Below are positions 1-7,402 of a DNA stretch of 11,393 bases, one piece after another; positions within the stretch are counted from its first letter, which is position 1, and the number at the start of each line of letters is the position of its first letter. The position numbers and the translations under genes are program-made. A model generated the notes under the pieces. It ran no database searches and had not been told where the DNA came from. It worked only from the letters and a program-made list of their open reading frames with translations. Source of the stretch: an uncultured Erysipelotrichaceae bacterium (GTDB lineage: Bacteria; Bacillota_I; Bacilli_A; Erysipelotrichales; Erysipelotrichaceae); NCBI GenBank assembly GCA_944325295.1, contig CALUZL010000058.1, forward strand, positions 1 through 11,393. The letters are read 5' to 3'.

Positions 1-272
1 CTAAGATAAAAAAAGTCGTCTGCAATTACTATGGCGTCACTAAGCAGCAGCTTTCATCAAAGATCAGGACTAAGAATATTGCCATCCCCCGGCAGATCGC
101 AATGTATCTGTCCCGCAAATATCTCGATATGCCTTATAAAGACATAGGTCAAAACTTCGGCAAAAGAGATCATTCGACCGTCATCAGTGCTTGTGAGAAA
201 GTGGAAGAAAACATCCGCAAAGACCGTTTTTATCAAAAAGCGATTCAGGAACTTGAAGCTATGCTCAAATGA
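1..272 (+). CDS. dnaA: Chromosomal replication initiator DnaA, C-terminal part (5' end outside window)
   Basis: DnaA binds oriC, opens the duplex and helps load the replicative helicase. Only the last 89 codons are here (frame begins at position 3, stop TGA 270-272), corresponding to domain IV, the helix-turn-helix that reads DnaA boxes. Seen directly: PRQIAMYLSRKY followed by the DnaA family signature GKRDHSTVISACEKV, in which the RDHSTV segment contacts the box. The AAA+ domain lies upstream of the window. The C-terminus LEAMLK is a normal DnaA length, so TGA acts as a true stop. The gene is followed by a 147-bp gap with origin elements and then dnaN. No terminator was recognised after it, so read-through into dnaN is plausible. 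The first DnaA-box-like 9-mer overlaps the stop codon. Confidence 0.97.
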   Translation, partial: KIKKVVCNYYGVTKQQLSSKIRTKNIAIPRQIAMYLSRKYLDMPYKDIGQNFGKRDHSTVISACEKVEENIRKDRFYQKAIQELEAMLK

Positions 273-301
273 TATCCACACAACTCCACACTCAATCAAC
301 A
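272..301 (+). repeat. Phased DnaA-box-like 9-mers
   Basis: Three same-strand 9-mers begin at 272 (ATATCCACA), 282 (AACTCCACA) and 293 (CAATCAACA). The first differs from the consensus TTATCCACA at one base; the second and third differ at three or more and are weak. Start-to-start distances of 10 and 11 bp place them on one face of the helix. The first overlaps the dnaA stop codon. They probably nucleate a DnaA filament pointing towards the triplet run; this function is inferred. Confidence 0.6.
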
Positions 302-349
302 CACTTTAACCTTCAAATTAATCGCTTATAACAGAGGTTAAGTTTAGAC

Positions 350-366
350 TTATCAACATATCAACA
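350..366 (+). other. Pair of DnaA-box-like sites next to the unwinding element
   Basis: TTATCAACA (350-358) and ATATCAACA (358-366) lie head to tail and share one base. Each has A instead of C at the sixth position of TTATCCACA. Their position, 4 bp before the triplet run, matches the box pair that anchors DnaA before it moves onto single strand in Bacillus-type origins. Confidence 0.65.
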
Positions 367-370
367 CACC

Positions 371-391
371 TAATAGTAATATTAATAGTAA
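371..391 (+). other. DnaA-trio-like run in the DNA unwinding element
   Basis: Reading in threes from 371 the strand gives TAA TAG TAA TAT TAA TAG TAA. Six of seven triplets fit the TA(A/G) form described for the DnaA-trio, on which DnaA assembles along one strand. The run is AT-rich, lies directly after boxes and a C-rich spacer, and ends about 16 bp before the dnaN ribosome site. Confidence 0.68.
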
Positions 392-419
392 GTAAATATT
401 CATTAAAAGGAGGCCGAAA

Positions 420-1535
420 ATGGAATTCAAAATCTCAAAATCAGTATTCAATAACGCTTTGAGCATCGTGACAAAAGCTATATCATCGGTAGCACCGATC
501 CCCTCTTTAAGCGGAGTAAAGATCACTGTTAAAAAAGATCGTGTCGATCTCATTGGATCGGATTCGGATATCTCGATTTTAAAGACAGTGAGACTGGCAG
601 ACCCTGAAAACAAGCTTGAGATCATCGAGGAGGGAAGTGTCGTCTTGGATGCCCGCTATATCAGTGAGATCGCCCGAAAGATGGACAGCGAAATAATAAC
701 GATCGAGATCATCGACGGCACCTTAGTTAAGATTAGCGGCCTCAATGTTGAATTTAAGATCAACGGTATGCGCTCTAGCGATTATCCGGAAATAAGTTTT
801 GAAACTGTCAATAAGCCCAACAAGATGAATGTCTCCACTTTTGAAAAGATCGTAAGACAGACCGTCTTTGCCTGCAGTGATAAAGAATCAAGACCGGCTT
901 TGATGGGAGTCAATTTTAAAGCTGAAGGTCTAAAGCTTGTATGCAATGCGACCAATTCGTTCAGGTTAGCGACCAAGAAAGTCGATTTGGAAAATGAGCT
1001 CGATTTCAATATTACGATCCCGGCAAAAACTTTAAACAGCGTTGTATCGATCATGGCAGAAAATCGCGAATTCGACATGATCATCGATCCCAATAAGATC
1101 TCCTTTGTTTGTGATGATACGACGATCCGAGCGCGTTTGATCGATGACTTGTATCCGGATGTATCGAGACTTATCCCCGCTTCTTTTTCGCAAGTGCTCG
1201 AGATCAATACCAGAGAACTCTTAGACGCGATCGAAAGAACTTCGTTTATCAAATCGGATGGTAAAAATGTCGTAAAGATGAGTATTGATGCTGACCGACT
1301 CGATCTTTCCTCTAATTCTTTAGAGATCGGCTCTTCTCATGAAACCTTGGAGATCATAAGCTTCAGCGGCAATCCGATCACGATATCCTGCAGTGGTAAA
1401 TATTTGAGCGATGCCTTAAAAACGATCGGCAACAGTATCGCGGTGTTGAATTTCAGTGGTGAACTCAAACCGATAGTCATCTATGGAAAAGGTGATGATT
1501 CTCTGACTCAGCTTATCTCACCGATCAGAAGCTAG
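420..1535 (+). CDS. dnaN: DNA polymerase III sliding clamp (beta subunit)
   Basis: The beta clamp is a ring-shaped dimer that encircles DNA and tethers the polymerase; it also docks repair and regulatory proteins through a hydrophobic pocket. The product is 371 residues, the usual size, enough for three similar domains of about 120-125 residues each. The N-terminal SGVKITVKKDRVDLIGSDSD segment is typical of Gram-positive DnaN, and the C-terminus ISPIRS is close to the normal PxR ending that lines the peptide-binding pocket. The ATG at 420 is supported by AGGAGG at 408-413, 6 bases upstream. It follows dnaA across the origin gap, as in most Bacillota, and is closed by a terminator at 1558-1606. 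No dedicated promoter was identified; it may be co-transcribed with dnaA. Confidence 0.97.
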   Translation: MEFKISKSVFNNALSIVTKAISSVAPIPSLSGVKITVKKDRVDLIGSDSDISILKTVRLADPENKLEIIEEGSVVLDARYISEIARKMDSEIITIEIIDGTLVKISGLNVEFKINGMRSSDYPEISFETVNKPNKMNVSTFEKIVRQTVFACSDKESRPALMGVNFKAEGLKLVCNATNSFRLATKKVDLENELDFNITIPAKTLNSVVSIMAENREFDMIIDPNKISFVCDDTTIRARLIDDLYPDVSRLIPASFSQVLEINTRELLDAIERTSFIKSDGKNVVKMSIDADRLDLSSNSLEIGSSHETLEIISFSGNPITISCSGKYLSDALKTIGNSIAVLNFSGELKPIVIYGKGDDSLTQLISPIRS

Positions 1536-1557
1536 ATAATCCAAAATTAAATATGAC

Positions 1558-1606
1558 AAAATCACTGATTTAAGCCTTTATGGCGGCGATCAGCGATTTT
1601 TTATTT
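1558..1606 (+). terminator. Rho-independent terminator after dnaN
   Basis: AAAATCACTGAT (1558-1569) pairs with ATCAGCGATTTT (1589-1600) with one mismatch. A small inner GCC/GGC stem (1574-1576 with 1582-1584) can form in the loop. A T-rich tail (TTTTTT at 1597-1602, then ATTTTC) follows. It separates the dnaA-dnaN unit from the yaaA-gyrA unit. Confidence 0.8.
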
Positions 1607-1657
1607 TCTCAATATCCCTATACCTTATCATCTCATCGTTTAAAATAGGCGATTTTA

Positions 1658-1666
1658 TGATATAAT
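1658..1666 (+). promoter_or_regulatory. Extended -10 promoter for the yaaA-recF-gyrB-gyrA operon
   Basis: TGATATAAT gives a TGn extension plus a perfect TATAAT (1661-1666). No good -35 box is seen 16-18 bp upstream, which is common for extended -10 promoters. Transcription would start near 1673, leaving a leader of about 9 bases before the yaaA ATG. The position just after the dnaN terminator supports it. Confidence 0.7.
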
Positions 1667-1681
1667 ATCCTCGGTAATAAT

Positions 1682-1909
1682 ATGAGAAGACAGAAGATCA
1701 AGATCAAAACGAACTATATCACTCTAAGTCAATTTCTGAAGTTGGCTGAGTTTATCCAGACCGGCGGCGAAGCTAAGTATTTTCTTTTTGAAAATGAAGT
1801 ATTAGTCAACGGTGAAAGAGATATGCGTCGCGGCCGCAAACTTTATAACGGCGATGAGATCGTTTTGGAAAATGAAGGATTTGTTGTAGAGAGCGATGAA
1901 GATAAGTAG
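1682..1909 (+). CDS. yaaA: S4-domain RNA-binding protein, YaaA family
   Basis: A small (75-residue) S4-fold protein of the family found between dnaN and recF in Bacillota. Its exact role is not settled; the S4 fold binds structured RNA, and related proteins are linked to ribosomes. The family core is visible: ITLSQFLKLAEFIQTGGEAK, then LVNGE and RRGRKLYNGDEI (roughly residues 13-63). An in-frame stop at 1658-1660 and the absence of other start codons fix the ATG at 1682. No Shine-Dalgarno sequence is present, and the predicted transcript starts only about 9 bases upstream, so initiation may be leaderless or nearly so. The last 14 bases overlap recF. Confidence 0.92.
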   Translation: MRRQKIKIKTNYITLSQFLKLAEFIQTGGEAKYFLFENEVLVNGERDMRRGRKLYNGDEIVLENEGFVVESDEDK

Positions 1910-2957
1910 TATCGATCTTACCAATTTCCGAAATTACAGTAAGACCCATCTAGATCTGCACCCCTTTAAAAATATTATTATCGGAAATAACGGGACCGGA
2001 AAGACAAACATTCTTGAAAGTATCGCTCTTATCACAGACACAAAATCATTCAGAGCCAGTGATGACAGTGAATTGATAACGAGGGGTAAAGACAGTGCCC
2101 GTGTCGATGTAAATGCTCAGGGAAACCGCTATCGCATCATTATAAACAAAAACGGCAAAAGTCTCTTTATAAATCAGACACCGATCAAAAAGACTTCTGA
2201 TTTTATTGGCAAAGTCAATTCGGTATTGTTTAAACCTGATGATTTAGAGATCTTTGGTCGCGGACCGAAGTACCGGCGTCGGGTAATGGACCTCGAGATC
2301 GGAAAGACATCTAAAGAGTATTTAAAAGCGATCTTGACTTACTCCAGACTTCTAAAGGATAAAAACGCTCTTTTAAAAGAAGAGAAGATCGATACTTTAT
2401 ATTTAGAATCGATCGAGGAGCGGATGGTGGAACCGATCTATACGATAATCACTAAAAGACAAGAGTTTATCGATGAATTAAACGCTAAGATCGCTAATTA
2501 TTACTTTAAATTGTCCGATCAAAAAGAAGAGATCCATATCATTTATGAGCGCTGTTGTGATATCGATGCGGAAGTGATCAAAAAAGCTATTCACAACAGT
2601 CGTCAGCGCGATCTCTTTTATCATCACACCACTTTTGGAGTACATCGCGAGGATTTTCATTTCATCTTTCATGACAGTGATGTCGTAAACTATGCGTCAC
2701 AGGGTCAAAGGCGACTGTTGATGATGAGTTTTAAATTGGCGCTTATCGATTACATCGTCAAGATCTCACAAGTAAGACCGATATTATTGCTCGATGATGT
2801 CCTGTCGGAACTTGACAGTGATAATCGTGAAAGACTTATAAGTTTATTATCACCCGACATCCAGACGATCATAACCGCTACCGATATAAATGGTTTAGAT
2901 CTTAAGGGTGAATATCGTTTATTTACACTGAAGAAAGGAAGGAATACAAATGACTAA
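1896..2957 (+). CDS. recF: DNA replication and repair ATPase RecF
   Basis: RecF is an SMC/ABC-like ATPase that, with RecO and RecR, loads RecA at single-strand gaps and stalled forks. The 353-residue product shows FRNY near the N-terminus, Walker A GNNGTGKT (residues 30-37), the ABC-type signature SQGQRR (268-273), and Walker B ILLLDDVLSELD with the DD at 300-301. Length is within the family range. The ATG lies 14 bp inside yaaA with no strong ribosome site; the nearest AAGGA is about 16 bases away. Translation is therefore probably coupled to yaaA. The 3' end overlaps gyrB by 8 bp. This yaaA-recF-gyrB arrangement is typical of Bacillota origins. Confidence 0.97.
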   Translation: MKISSIDLTNFRNYSKTHLDLHPFKNIIIGNNGTGKTNILESIALITDTKSFRASDDSELITRGKDSARVDVNAQGNRYRIIINKNGKSLFINQTPIKKTSDFIGKVNSVLFKPDDLEIFGRGPKYRRRVMDLEIGKTSKEYLKAILTYSRLLKDKNALLKEEKIDTLYLESIEERMVEPIYTIITKRQEFIDELNAKIANYYFKLSDQKEEIHIIYERCCDIDAEVIKKAIHNSRQRDLFYHHTTFGVHREDFHFIFHDSDVVNYASQGQRRLLMMSFKLALIDYIVKISQVRPILLLDDVLSELDSDNRERLISLLSPDIQTIITATDINGLDLKGEYRLFTLKKGRNTND

Positions 2958-4875
2958 CCATGAACATACACACTATTCCGATAATGATATTCAAGTATTG
3001 GAAGGACTTGAAGCCGTCAGGGTCAGACCGGGTATGTATATCGGATCGACATCTTCCAAAGGTCTTCACCATTTAGTGTGGGAGATCGTCGATAACTCGA
3101 TCGATGAAGCTTTAGCAGGATTTGCGACGACGATCGATATCAAAGTCGATAAAAACGGAGTCGTGACCGTTAGAGATGATGGCCGTGGGATGCCGGTCGG
3201 GATCCATGAAAAGACCGGGATCTCAACGGTTGAGACGATCTTTACGGTCTTGCATGCCGGTGGGAAATTCGGTGGTGGTGCTTATAAAGTTTCCGGCGGT
3301 CTTCATGGGGTTGGTGCTTCTGTTGTCAATGCCTTGAGTGAATGGATGGAAGTCAGGGTCTTTGTTGAAGAGAAGATCTACTATATCCGTTTTGAAAATG
3401 GCGGTCACAGCGTTGAACCTTTAAAAGTCATCGGAACATGTAAAAAAGAAGAAAGTGGTTCGGAAGTTCGTTTTAAAGCTGATCCGGAGATCTTTACCGA
3501 AGGTACGGATTACGATTATCAAACACTGTATGAGAGGTTCAGACAGTTAGCCTTTTTAAATAAAGGTATCAAGATCAATTTTTCCTTTGAAGATAAAGAT
3601 GGTGAAGTCAAAAATCACACCTTCTTATACAACGGCGGTCTAAAGGAATACGTTGCCTTCCTCAATCGAAATAAAACAGTTCTTCATGAAGATATCATCT
3701 ATGTCGAAGGAGTCGATAAGCAGACAAACATCTCTGTCGAGATAGCGATCCAATACAACGATACCTATATCGCCAATATCTATTCTTTCTGCAACAACAT
3801 CAATACCGTAGAAGGCGGTACTCATGAAGAGGGTTTCCGTTTAGCACTTAATCGAGTCATCAATAAATATGCCAAGGACAACAACTTCGTCAAAAAGGAT
3901 GAAGATACGCTGCAGACCGACGACATCAAAGAGGGTCTGACTGCTGTTATCTCGATCAAACATCCAAATCCGCAATACGAAGGTCAGACCAAAGGAAAGC
4001 TTGGCAACAGTGAAGTTCGAAAAGTTGTCTCCGGAATCTTGGGTGAAGGTCTTGAAAAATTCCTTTTAGAACATCCTCAAGAGGCAAAGACGATCATCGA
4101 TAAGGCAATGTTGGCATCAAAAGCTCGGATCGCCGCTCGCAAGGCCCGCGAATCGACAAGAAAGAATGCTTTGGAATTTACCTCTTTGCCGGGGAAATTA
4201 GTGGATTGTTCCTCTAAAAATGCTGAGATCTCTGAGATCTATATCGTCGAGGGTAACTCTGCCGGCGGCAGTGCCAAAGAGGGAAGAGACAGCACTTTCC
4301 AAGCAGTATTACCGCTGCGGGGGAAAATCTTGAACGTCGAAAAAGCCCGGATCGACAGGATCTTTGACAACGCAGAGATCAGATCGATGATCACGGCGTT
4401 TGGTTGTGGAATCGGTGATGAGATCGATGTCTCAAAACTCAGATATCACAAGATCGTCATCATGACCGATGCCGATGTCGATGGTGCTCACAGCTGTACT
4501 TTGATGATGACAGTCTTATGTCGCTACTTTAAACCGGTGATCGAGGGCGGATACGTCTATATCGCCATGCCACCGCTTTTCAAAGTCCAAAAGGGCAATG
4601 CCGTCAGATATGCTTATAGTGATGAAGAGTGTGAAGAATACAAAAAAGAATTTGTTTCCAACTACAAGATCCAAAGATATAAAGGTCTTGGCGAAATGGA
4701 TGCTGAACAACTCTGGGAGACAACACTTGATCCCAAGACTAGAACGCTAAAAAGAGTTACGATCGAAGATGCAATGGATGCTGACAGCGTCTTCAGTATG
4801 TTGATGGGTGATGAAGTTGAACCGCGCAGAAACTTTATTACTGAAAATGCACACTATGCAAATCTTGATATTTAA
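2950..4875 (+). CDS. gyrB: DNA gyrase subunit B
   Basis: GyrB is the ATPase and Toprim subunit of gyrase, which introduces negative supercoils. The 641-residue length is the Gram-positive form without the proteobacterial insertion. GHKL ATPase: general-base E45 and N49 in EIVDNSIDEALAG, D77 in DDGRGMP, GGLHGVG (116-122), and K348 in the QTKGKLG loop. Toprim: catalytic E434 in EGNSAGG, and acidic metal site D507/D509/D511 in DADVDGAH. The tail QRYKGLGEMDAEQLWETT is conserved. Two oddities: the usual Asp of EGDSAGG is Asn (N436), equivalent to E. coli D426, whose Asn change gives quinolone resistance; and the usual HIRTLLLT reads HSCTLMMT. GGAAGG (2937-2942) supports the ATG at 2950, which overlaps the recF end. 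ParE is the alternative, but context and the adjacent gyrA favour GyrB. Confidence 0.97.
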   Translation: MTNHEHTHYSDNDIQVLEGLEAVRVRPGMYIGSTSSKGLHHLVWEIVDNSIDEALAGFATTIDIKVDKNGVVTVRDDGRGMPVGIHEKTGISTVETIFTVLHAGGKFGGGAYKVSGGLHGVGASVVNALSEWMEVRVFVEEKIYYIRFENGGHSVEPLKVIGTCKKEESGSEVRFKADPEIFTEGTDYDYQTLYERFRQLAFLNKGIKINFSFEDKDGEVKNHTFLYNGGLKEYVAFLNRNKTVLHEDIIYVEGVDKQTNISVEIAIQYNDTYIANIYSFCNNINTVEGGTHEEGFRLALNRVINKYAKDNNFVKKDEDTLQTDDIKEGLTAVISIKHPNPQYEGQTKGKLGNSEVRKVVSGILGEGLEKFLLEHPQEAKTIIDKAMLASKARIAARKARESTRKNALEFTSLPGKLVDCSSKNAEISEIYIVEGNSAGGSAKEGRDSTFQAVLPLRGKILNVEKARIDRIFDNAEIRSMITAFGCGIGDEIDVSKLRYHKIVIMTDADVDGAHSCTLMMTVLCRYFKPVIEGGYVYIAMPPLFKVQKGNAVRYAYSDEECEEYKKEFVSNYKIQRYKGLGEMDAEQLWETTLDPKTRTLKRVTIEDAMDADSVFSMLMGDEVEPRRNFITENAHYANLDI

Positions 4876-4886
4876 GGAGGGCTGAC

Positions 4887-7358
4887 GTGGAAGACGAAAA
4901 AAACTATATTGAAAATTTTAATCATGGCAAGATTGATGAAGTCGATATCGCTTCGGAAGTCCGCAAAGATTTCTTAGATTATTCGATGTCAGTCATCGTT
5001 TCCCGGGCGTTGCCGGATGTCCGTGATGGAATGAAGCCGGTCCATCGCCGTATCCTGTATGCGATGTATGACACCGGGATCACTCCTGATAAACCTCATA
5101 TGAAATCAGCGCGTACCGTCGGTGAAGTCTTAGGTAAATACCATCCTCATGGCGATACGGCTGTCTATGATGCGATGGTAAGAATGGCGCAACCCTTCTC
5201 TTATCGTTATCCGCTGGTCGATGGTCATGGAAACTTTGGAAGTATCGATGGTGATGACGCAGCAGCGATGCGATACACCGAAGCCAGGATGTCAAAGATT
5301 GCCATGGAAATGATCCGTGACATTCAAAAAGAGACGATCGACTGGAATGACAACTTCGATGCCACCGAAAAGGAACCATCGGTATTGCCGAGTAAGTTTC
5401 CAAACCTGTTAGTCAACGGCAGTATGGGTATCGCAGTCGGTATGGCTACCAACATGCCGCCCCACAACATCAAAGAAGCTATCAATGCGACGATCGCCGT
5501 TATCGATGATCCGGATATCAGTGTTGCTGAGCTCATGTCTGAATACATAAGCGGACCCGATTTTCCAACCGGTGCTTATATCATCGGCCGATCGGGTATC
5601 CGCAAGGCTTATGAGAGTGGAAGAGGGGCGATCGTTTGCCGGGCCAAGATCGACGTCAAAGAGCTTGCTAACGGCAAAAAACAATTAACCGTAAAAGAGA
5701 TCCCCTACCAGATAAATAAATCGGTTCTCTTTTCTAAGATCGCGGAACTGGCACGTGATAAGGTGATCGACGGCATAACTTCACTTATCGATATCTCCAA
5801 CAGAGAAGGTATCAAGATCGTTATGGAAGTCAGAAAAGATGTTCAAACCGACGTCTTATTGAACCAATTGTACCGTTTAACACCTCTGCAGACGACTTTC
5901 AACGTCAATAACGTCGTCCTTGTAAAGAATAAACCGGTCCTTTTAGGTCTTAAAGGCATCATCAATGAATATATCGATCATCAGGTCGATGTCATAAGAA
6001 GACGTACTGCTTTTGATCTTAAAAAGGCACAGGAAAGAGCACATATCTTAGAAGGTCTAAAGATCGCTCTTGACAATATCGATGAAGTCATTGAAACGAT
6101 CAAAAGATCGAAGGATAATAATGACGCTATAAACAACCTCATGGAACGCTTTGGCCTTGATGATATTCAGGCAAAGGCGATCTTAGAGATGCAGCTTAGA
6201 AGACTTACCGGTCTTGAAAGAGACAAGATAATCGAAGAGCTCAAAAATCTCTACGTCTTAATCGATGACTACAAAGACATCTTGGCAAATCACAGCCGTG
6301 TCCTTGCGATCATCAAGACAGAACTGGCAGAGATCCGTGATAAATACGGTGATAAACGGCGAACTGAGATCATCGATGGCGAGGTGGATGTCGAAGATGA
6401 AGATCTCATACCGGTGACGGACGTGATCATCTCGATGACAAACAAAGGATATATCAAAAGATTGCCCATCGATACCTACCGAACCCAAAATCGCGGCGGA
6501 CGCGGTATCAAGGGTATGGGCCTAAACGACGATGATGTCGCCGACATCAATATCACTATGTCGACGCATGACCATATCCTCTTCTTTACAAACAAGGGTA
6601 AAGTTTACCGGACTAAAGGATATAAGATCCCGGAAGCTTCAAGAAACGCAAAAGGTCTACCGATCGTCAATCTCTTAAATCTCGATAAAGATGAAAAGGT
6701 CAGAACGGTACTTTCGATCAAACGCGAAGGAAATGAGGATATCAAATACCTGATGTTTATTACCAGGATGGGTATTTGTAAAAGGGTGCCGATCAGTGAG
6801 TTTGATCTGATCAGACAAAACGGTAAGATCGCAATCAATCTCAAAGAAGATGATGAACTCATAAATGTTCTGACGACAACCGGAAATGACCAGATAATCA
6901 TCGGTGCCGCCAATGGCAAAGCCGTCCGCTTTGATGAGAATGACGTCCGTTCAATGGGAAGGGTCGCCAGCGGGGTCAGAGCGATGAATGTCGATGGCTC
7001 GGAAGTTATCGGCGCTTGTACTGACAAGGATGGTCAATACATACTCGTCGTATCTTCTAATGGTTATGGCAAGAAATCAACACTTGACGAATACCGTTTG
7101 ACAAATCGCGGCGCAAAAGGTGTAAAGACGATCAACCTCTCGGAGAAGATCGGCCATCTTGTAAGCCTAAAAGCGGTAAACGGCGATGAAGATTGTATGA
7201 TCATGACCAATGACGGCATAATCATCAGGATCAGTTTGGAAAATGTTTCGGTCTTATCAAGAGCGACTCAAGGTGTGAGACTTATAAAACCACAAGAAGG
7301 AACGATAGTTTCAACAGTTACGATCTTAAATAGAGAAGAAAATGAAGAAGGCGCATAA
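4887..7358 (+). CDS. gyrA: DNA gyrase subunit A
   Basis: GyrA cuts and rejoins DNA through its active-site Tyr and wraps DNA on its C-terminal beta-pinwheel. The product is 823 residues, the normal size. Catalytic Y130 lies in AAAMRYTEARM. The quinolone region is KYHPHGDTAVYD, with T91 at E. coli position 83 and D95 at position 87. Thr at 83 is the natural residue in many species, so it is not itself a resistance call. A GyrA box, QNRGGRG (534-540), separates it from ParC, though its second residue is Asn instead of Arg. The start is GTG at 4887 with AAGGAGG at 4874-4880, overlapping the gyrB stop; it is the last gene of the operon. The last five codons form one arm of the terminator. Confidence 0.97.
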   Translation: MEDEKNYIENFNHGKIDEVDIASEVRKDFLDYSMSVIVSRALPDVRDGMKPVHRRILYAMYDTGITPDKPHMKSARTVGEVLGKYHPHGDTAVYDAMVRMAQPFSYRYPLVDGHGNFGSIDGDDAAAMRYTEARMSKIAMEMIRDIQKETIDWNDNFDATEKEPSVLPSKFPNLLVNGSMGIAVGMATNMPPHNIKEAINATIAVIDDPDISVAELMSEYISGPDFPTGAYIIGRSGIRKAYESGRGAIVCRAKIDVKELANGKKQLTVKEIPYQINKSVLFSKIAELARDKVIDGITSLIDISNREGIKIVMEVRKDVQTDVLLNQLYRLTPLQTTFNVNNVVLVKNKPVLLGLKGIINEYIDHQVDVIRRRTAFDLKKAQERAHILEGLKIALDNIDEVIETIKRSKDNNDAINNLMERFGLDDIQAKAILEMQLRRLTGLERDKIIEELKNLYVLIDDYKDILANHSRVLAIIKTELAEIRDKYGDKRRTEIIDGEVDVEDEDLIPVTDVIISMTNKGYIKRLPIDTYRTQNRGGRGIKGMGLNDDDVADINITMSTHDHILFFTNKGKVYRTKGYKIPEASRNAKGLPIVNLLNLDKDEKVRTVLSIKREGNEDIKYLMFITRMGICKRVPISEFDLIRQNGKIAINLKEDDELINVLTTTGNDQIIIGAANGKAVRFDENDVRSMGRVASGVRAMNVDGSEVIGACTDKDGQYILVVSSNGYGKKSTLDEYRLTNRGAKGVKTINLSEKIGHLVSLKAVNGDEDCMIMTNDGIIIRISLENVSVLSRATQGVRLIKPQEGTIVSTVTILNREENEEGA

Positions 7359-7374
7359 AACGCCTTCTTCTTTT
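7344..7374. terminator. Terminator after gyrA, probably bidirectional
   Basis: GAAGAAGGCG (7344-7353) pairs perfectly with CGCCTTCTTC (7361-7370) around a 7-base loop that holds the gyrA stop codon. TTTT follows on the plus strand. Read on the minus strand, the same hairpin is followed by ATTTTC, so it can also stop the convergent lipoprotein gene at 7403-7831. Confidence 0.85.
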
Positions 7375-7402
7375 ATAATATGATGTCTTTGTCTGTATGA
7401 TA

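Larger units (their letters stand above)
272..392 (+). other. oriC: oriC unwinding region between dnaA and dnaN
   Basis: The dnaA-dnaN gap carries, in order: a phased group of DnaA-box-like 9-mers (272-301), an inverted repeat (306-312 with 335-341), a close pair of boxes (350-358 and 358-366), a short C-rich spacer CACC (367-370) and an AT-only triplet run (371-391). This order (boxes, GC cluster, TA-triplets) is the layout described for the basal unwinding system of Bacillus-type origins. Gene context (end of dnaA, start of dnaN) supports it independently. A further box cluster upstream of dnaA, usual in bipartite origins, would be outside the window. The role is inferred from motif order and location, not measured. 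Confidence 0.82.

Noticed and set aside
782..1252. Long minus-strand open frame inside dnaN (and similar ones in gyrA and serS)
   Set aside because: They are shadows of conserved plus-strand genes, with no ribosome sites or recognisable motifs.
2950..4875. The pair as topoisomerase IV (parE/parC)
   Set aside because: Location after recF, and a GyrA box (QNRGGRG) in the partner, identify gyrase.
5160..5175. GyrA T91 as a quinolone-resistance mutation
   Set aside because: Thr at E. coli position 83 is the wild-type residue in many bacteria; D95 is unchanged.
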